From: CBDUQI01 sp965369325
Lineage (GTDB): Bacteria > Pseudomonadota > Gammaproteobacteria > Steroidobacterales > JBCBZW01
Length of the DNA stretch: 26,907 bases
Assembly: GCA_965369325.1 (NCBI GenBank)
Contig: CBDUQI010000065.1
Location: 1-26,907, forward strand
Direction of reading: 5' to 3'
Below are positions 23,453-26,907 of the stretch, in pieces (within the stretch, counting starts at the first letter, position 1; each line of letters begins with the position of its first letter). The translations under genes were made by a program, and so were the position numbers. Below the pieces are notes generated by a model. The model was given only the letters and a program-made list of their open reading frames with translations. It searched no databases and had not been told where the DNA came from.

Positions 23453-24717
23453 GTCGGGCAGCACATCATCCGGTGCTCGCCAGCGAGCCGCTGTTTCGGC
23501 TTGATCCGTTGCTCCTCGCCAGCGCAGCGCTGCTGTTGCTGATTGGTCTGGTGATGGTGAGCTCGGCGTCGGTGGCATTGGCGGCGCGCGATTATGCGAA
23601 TCCGCTTTATTTTGTCCAGCGTCAGGGCGTGTTCGCAGTGATCGGACTGCTGGCCGGGATGTTGGCATTGGCGACGCCCATGGTTTTGTGGCAGCGCCTG
23701 GGGTTTTTGCTGGTTGCCGTCGCGTTGCTGGTGCTGGTGCTGGTGCTGGTGCCGGGCGTTGGGCACGAGGTGAACGGCAGTGCTCGCTGGTTGCCGGTTG
23801 GCCCGGTTGCCTTCCAGGCATCAGAAGGTGCGCGTTTGTTGCTGATGATGTATCTGGCCGGCTACGTGGTGCGTCATCAAGCCGAGCTGGAAAGCTCGTT
23901 CGGCGGGTTCCTGAAGCCAGTCATGGTGATTGCAGTGGCAGTGGCGCTGCTGCTCGCCGAGCCGGACTTCGGTGCTGCCACCGTGCTACTGGCTTCGACG
24001 TTTGGTGTGCTGTTTCTTGGTGGTGTCCGCCTGCGCTACTTCTTCGTCCTGTTGGTCGTCGCCTCGTTGCTGATGGGCATCATCGCGGTGACCGAACCTT
24101 ACCGGGTGGAGCGTCTGATGACCTTCCTCAATCCTGAGAAGGACCCGCGCGATGCCGGTTATCAACTGTTGCAATCACTCATCGCGGTGGGTCGCGGTGA
24201 GTGGTTTGGCGTGGGTCTCGGGCAGGGCATGCAAAAACTATTTTATCTACCTGAGGCGCACACCGATTTTGTGTTCGCCATTCTGGCCGAGGAAACGGGT
24301 CTGGCCGGCGTGATTGCAACCTTAAGCCTCTACATCGTATTGGTCTGGCGTGCGCTCGGCATCGCCCGGCGGGCATTTGATAGTGGGCTGCCTTTCCAGG
24401 CTTATCTGGCGGGCGGCCTGGGCATCTGGCTTGCACTGCAAACCAGTATCAACATTGCTGTGATTTTCGGCCTGCTACCGACCAAGGGCTTGACGCTGCC
24501 ACTGATGAGTTATGGCGGCAGCAGTCTGTTGATGACGATGGTCTCGCTGGCGTTGCTGCTGCGCGTGCACCACGAGACGCATTCGCTGAAAGTGCAGGGT
24601 CGCCAACGCAGCAAAAAGATTTCAACGCCAGCCAACCGTCGAGTTGGCAACAGCGGCGCCTCTGCACCACGAAAGGCGTGGGCCCGGTTATTCGGCCGCG
24701 GCAAGGAGCGCGCATGA
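23449..24717 (+). CDS. ftsW: Septal peptidoglycan glycosyltransferase FtsW
   Basis: The 422-residue SEDS-family membrane protein polymerises lipid II at the septum with FtsI. Many hydrophobic segments occur; conserved features are LIGLVMVSSASVALA, GSARWLPVGPVAFQASEGARL, LLAEPDFGAATVLL, the extracellular-loop stretch ending GQGMQKLFYLPEAHTDFVFA, and GLLPTKGLTLPLMSYGGSSL. The C-terminal 40 or so residues are basic and cytoplasmic. ATG 23449 overlaps the murD stop (ATGA). The frame is open back to 23278, but that part lies inside murD and is a shadow. Also coupled to murG by ATGA. Confidence 0.97.
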   Translation: MSRAAHHPVLASEPLFRLDPLLLASAALLLLIGLVMVSSASVALAARDYANPLYFVQRQGVFAVIGLLAGMLALATPMVLWQRLGFLLVAVALLVLVLVLVPGVGHEVNGSARWLPVGPVAFQASEGARLLLMMYLAGYVVRHQAELESSFGGFLKPVMVIAVAVALLLAEPDFGAATVLLASTFGVLFLGGVRLRYFFVLLVVASLLMGIIAVTEPYRVERLMTFLNPEKDPRDAGYQLLQSLIAVGRGEWFGVGLGQGMQKLFYLPEAHTDFVFAILAEETGLAGVIATLSLYIVLVWRALGIARRAFDSGLPFQAYLAGGLGIWLALQTSINIAVIFGLLPTKGLTLPLMSYGGSSLLMTMVSLALLLRVHHETHSLKVQGRQRSKKISTPANRRVGNSGASAPRKAWARLFGRGKERA

Positions 24718-25811
24718 GCGGTCGCCCTATTCTCATTATGGCCGGCGGCACCGGTGGCCATGTCTACCCGGCACTGGCGGTCGCTCGGGCGCTGCGCGCG
24801 CAGTCGCGCGACGTGGTGTGGCTGGGCACGCGCGCCGGACTTGAGGCGCGCGTGATTCCACAAGCCGGCATCGCCATGGAATGGATTAGTGTCGGCGGCC
24901 TGCGCGGTAAGTCGCTCGGTACCTGGTTGCTGGCGCCCGCACGATTGTTGTGGGCGCTGGGTCAGTCGTTGGGGGTGATGTGGCGACAGCGTCCAGCCGC
25001 GGTGCTGGGCATGGGTGGGTTTGTGACCGGCCCCGGCGGTCTGGCGGCGTGGTTAACCCGCCGCCCGATTGTTATTCACGAGCAAAATGCTGTGGCAGGG
25101 CTAAGCAATCGTTTGCTCAGAGGATTGGCACACGAGGTGCTTGAGGGCTTTCCAGGCAGTTTTGGCAGTCCGCAGCGGGCGCGCTGTGTGGGTAATCCGG
25201 TGCGCGAGGACATCACAGCATTGCCGGCGCCGGAGCAACGTCTAGGCGCGCGCAGCGGGCCGGTGCGCTTGCTGGTGCTCGGCGGCAGCCTTGGCGCTCT
25301 GGTGCTGAATCAGACGGTGCCGAAGGCGGTCGCTTTATTAGCGCCCACGCTGCGGCCGCAGATTCTCCATCAATGCGGTGAGCGTACGGCTGAGCAGGCG
25401 CGTGAGGCTTACGAGCAGGCCGGTGTTGACGCGCAGATAGAGCCGTTTATTGAAGACATGAGTGAGGCCTACGCATGGGCCGACATTGTCGTGTGCCGCG
25501 CGGGCGCCCTCACTATTGCGGAGTTGTCTGCCGCGGGCCTTGGTGCCGTACTGGTGCCCTTCCCGCATGCGGTGGATGATCACCAGACCCGCAATGGCCA
25601 GTTCCTGGTCGAGGCGGGCGCGGCGCTGATGATGCCGCAGTCGGATATGACGCCGGATTCGCTGAGTGAGCGGCTGACCTTGCTTTTAAGCGATCGTCGA
25701 CGCTTGGTTGAGATGGCGCAGTGCGCGCGAGCGGTGGCGCAGCCGGAGGCGACTGCGCAGCTTACCGCCGCCTGTGTGGCCGCCGCCGATGTGCGAGAGG
25801 GAAGGGCATGA
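24714..25811 (+). CDS. murG: UDP-GlcNAc:lipid I N-acetylglucosaminyltransferase MurG
   Basis: The 365-residue GT-B fold peripheral membrane enzyme converts lipid I to lipid II. Motifs: MAGGTGGHVYPALA at the N-terminus (Gly-rich loop), GMGGFVTGPGGLAAW, HEQNAVAGLSNR, VLGGSLGA, VCRAGALTIAEL and PFPHAVDDHQTRNGQFL (nucleotide-sugar site). ATG 24714 has AAGGAG 5 bases upstream (24703-24708) and overlaps the ftsW stop. The stop overlaps murC as ATGA. Length fits (E. coli 355). Confidence 0.98.
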   Translation: MSGRPILIMAGGTGGHVYPALAVARALRAQSRDVVWLGTRAGLEARVIPQAGIAMEWISVGGLRGKSLGTWLLAPARLLWALGQSLGVMWRQRPAAVLGMGGFVTGPGGLAAWLTRRPIVIHEQNAVAGLSNRLLRGLAHEVLEGFPGSFGSPQRARCVGNPVREDITALPAPEQRLGARSGPVRLLVLGGSLGALVLNQTVPKAVALLAPTLRPQILHQCGERTAEQAREAYEQAGVDAQIEPFIEDMSEAYAWADIVVCRAGALTIAELSAAGLGAVLVPFPHAVDDHQTRNGQFLVEAGAALMMPQSDMTPDSLSERLTLLLSDRRRLVEMAQCARAVAQPEATAQLTAACVAAADVREGRA

Positions 25812-26907
25812 GCGAGCGTATGCGCCGCATCAACCGCATCCACTTCGTCGGCATTGGCGGCGTTGGTATGGCCGGCATTGCCGAGGTGTTGATTAACCTT
25901 GGATATCAGGTACAGGGCTCGGACTTGCGCGAGGGCAACGCCACTCGCCGCCTGCGCGAACTCGGCGCAACCGTGCACATTGGGCATTCGCAAACTCATT
26001 TGGGTGAGGCTGACGTGGTGGTGACCTCCACCGCCGTGCCGCGCGATAACCCGGAGGTGACCGGCGCGCAGGCTCGGCGCACCCCGGTGGTGCGCCGGGC
26101 AGAGATGCTGGCCGAGTTGATGCGGTTCCGCTACGGCATTGCCGTGGCCGGAAGCCACGGCAAAACTACCACGACCAGCCTGGTCGCCAGTTTGCTGGCC
26201 GAAGGCGGCGAAGATCCTACTTTTGTCGTCGGCGGGCAGGTCACCGGCTTTGGCACCAATGCGCGGCTGGGCGCTGGGCGCTATCTGGTTGCCGAAGCGG
26301 ACGAGAGCGATGCCTCGTTCATGCACCTGCAGCCAATGATCAGCATCGTGACCAATATCGATACGGATCACCTTGAAACCTATCGCGGCGACGTCGGCTT
26401 TTTGCGCGCGAGCTTTGTGGAGTTTCTGCACAACTTGCCGTTCTATGGACTGGCGATCTTATGCATCGACGATGCTGGGGTACGCGCGGTGCTGGATGAT
26501 GTGAAGCGCCCGGTGCTGACCTACGGGTTCGCGGAGCACGCAGATGTACGTGCACACGATTTGCGCACGGATGGTCCGCGAACATATTTTCGCGTGACTC
26601 GCCAGGGGCACGAGGATCTGCAGGTGGAGCTGGCGCTGGCTGGGCGATTTAATGTGCTCAATTGCCTAGCGGCAATTGCTGTGGCGACTGAACTGGGTGT
26701 GTGCGATACATCGATGTGTAAAGCCTTAGCCGAGTTTGCGGGCATCGGGCGGCGTTTTCAGCAACGTGGCGAAGTTCGCACCCACGCCGGCAATGTGTTG
26801 CTGCTGGATGACTACGGCCACCACCCGACCGAGATTGCGGCCACGCTGCAAGCGGCACGTGATGCGTGGCCGAGCCGGCGCGTTGTGCTGTGCTTTCAAC
26901 CGCACCG
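25808..26907 (+). CDS. murC: UDP-N-acetylmuramate:L-alanine ligase MurC (3-prime end beyond window)
   Basis: About 366 residues are present, some three quarters of a typical MurC; the frame is open to the window edge, so truncation is due to the window and not the genome. The enzyme adds the first stem-peptide residue. Seen: IHFVGIGGVGMAGIAEVL (11-28, UDP-binding), TSTAVPRDNPEV, P-loop GSHGKTTTT at 115-123, EADESDASF, NIDTDHLETY, GRFNVLN and DDYGHHPTEI. ATG 25808 overlaps the murG stop and has AGGGAAGGG close upstream. In other gammaproteobacteria murB/ddl/ftsQ-ftsA-ftsZ would follow. Confidence 0.97.
   Translation, partial: MSERMRRINRIHFVGIGGVGMAGIAEVLINLGYQVQGSDLREGNATRRLRELGATVHIGHSQTHLGEADVVVTSTAVPRDNPEVTGAQARRTPVVRRAEMLAELMRFRYGIAVAGSHGKTTTTSLVASLLAEGGEDPTFVVGGQVTGFGTNARLGAGRYLVAEADESDASFMHLQPMISIVTNIDTDHLETYRGDVGFLRASFVEFLHNLPFYGLAILCIDDAGVRAVLDDVKRPVLTYGFAEHADVRAHDLRTDGPRTYFRVTRQGHEDLQVELALAGRFNVLNCLAAIAVATELGVCDTSMCKALAEFAGIGRRFQQRGEVRTHAGNVLLLDDYGHHPTEIAATLQAARDAWPSRRVVLCFQPH

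Noticed and set aside
25580..26431. 283-codon minus-strand frame across murG and murC
   Set aside because: Antisense to conserved murG/murC sequence, with His/Ala-rich composition typical of shadow frames.

Overview
This is a chromosomal segment of a Gram-negative bacterium, almost certainly a gammaproteobacterium. The support is the complete-order division and cell wall (dcw) cluster with a meso-diaminopimelate-type MurE, the rsmI-lpoA-yraN-gmhA/diaA neighbourhood, a periplasmic diheme cytochrome c4 and a type A RNase P RNA. GC content is high by eye. The genus cannot be fixed from the sequence. Thrombospondin-3/dockerin modules ending in a PGP motif recall free-living marine gammaproteobacteria, but that is only an impression. 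No IS element, prophage, CRISPR array or tRNA was seen.

Layout. Positions 36-5730 (minus strand) are accessory: a DUF2333 inner-membrane protein, then two secreted proteins carrying nearly the same calcium-binding TSP3-dockerin module. One is a 1035-residue beta-propeller/diheme cytochrome c with the module at its C-terminus. The other is a cysteine-rich orphan with the module at its N-terminus. Cytochrome c4 is divergent from this pair (6004-6645, plus). Next come an unusual SRPBCC-CBS fusion (6798-7763), a 64-residue orphan (7905-8099) and a convergent bactofilin (8180-8587, minus).

Positions 8818-12849 are the conserved block gmhA/diaA, yraN and lpoA on minus with rsmI divergent on plus. 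A Crp/Fnr-type regulator (12879-13559, minus) sits between rsmI and rnpB (about 13735-14108).

From 14375 to the window edge runs the dcw cluster on plus: mraZ, rsmH, ftsL, ftsI, murE, murF, mraY, murD, ftsW, murG and murC (cut off at 26907). Genes are overlapping or spaced by a few bases, several joined by ATGA, so they probably form one transcription unit. It is preceded by a consensus-like promoter (14275-14304) and helically phased TGGG repeats matching known MraZ operators. These genes build lipid II (MurC-F in the cytoplasm, MraY and MurG at the membrane) and polymerise and cross-link it at the septum (FtsW/FtsI with FtsL). LpoA, encoded nearby, activates a class A penicillin-binding protein from the outer membrane.

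The most novel part is 1349-6645: a pair of secreted proteins tied by a duplicated dockerin-like module, one of them a c-type diheme protein, beside a cytochrome c4. This could be a surface or periplasmic redox assembly with no known function.
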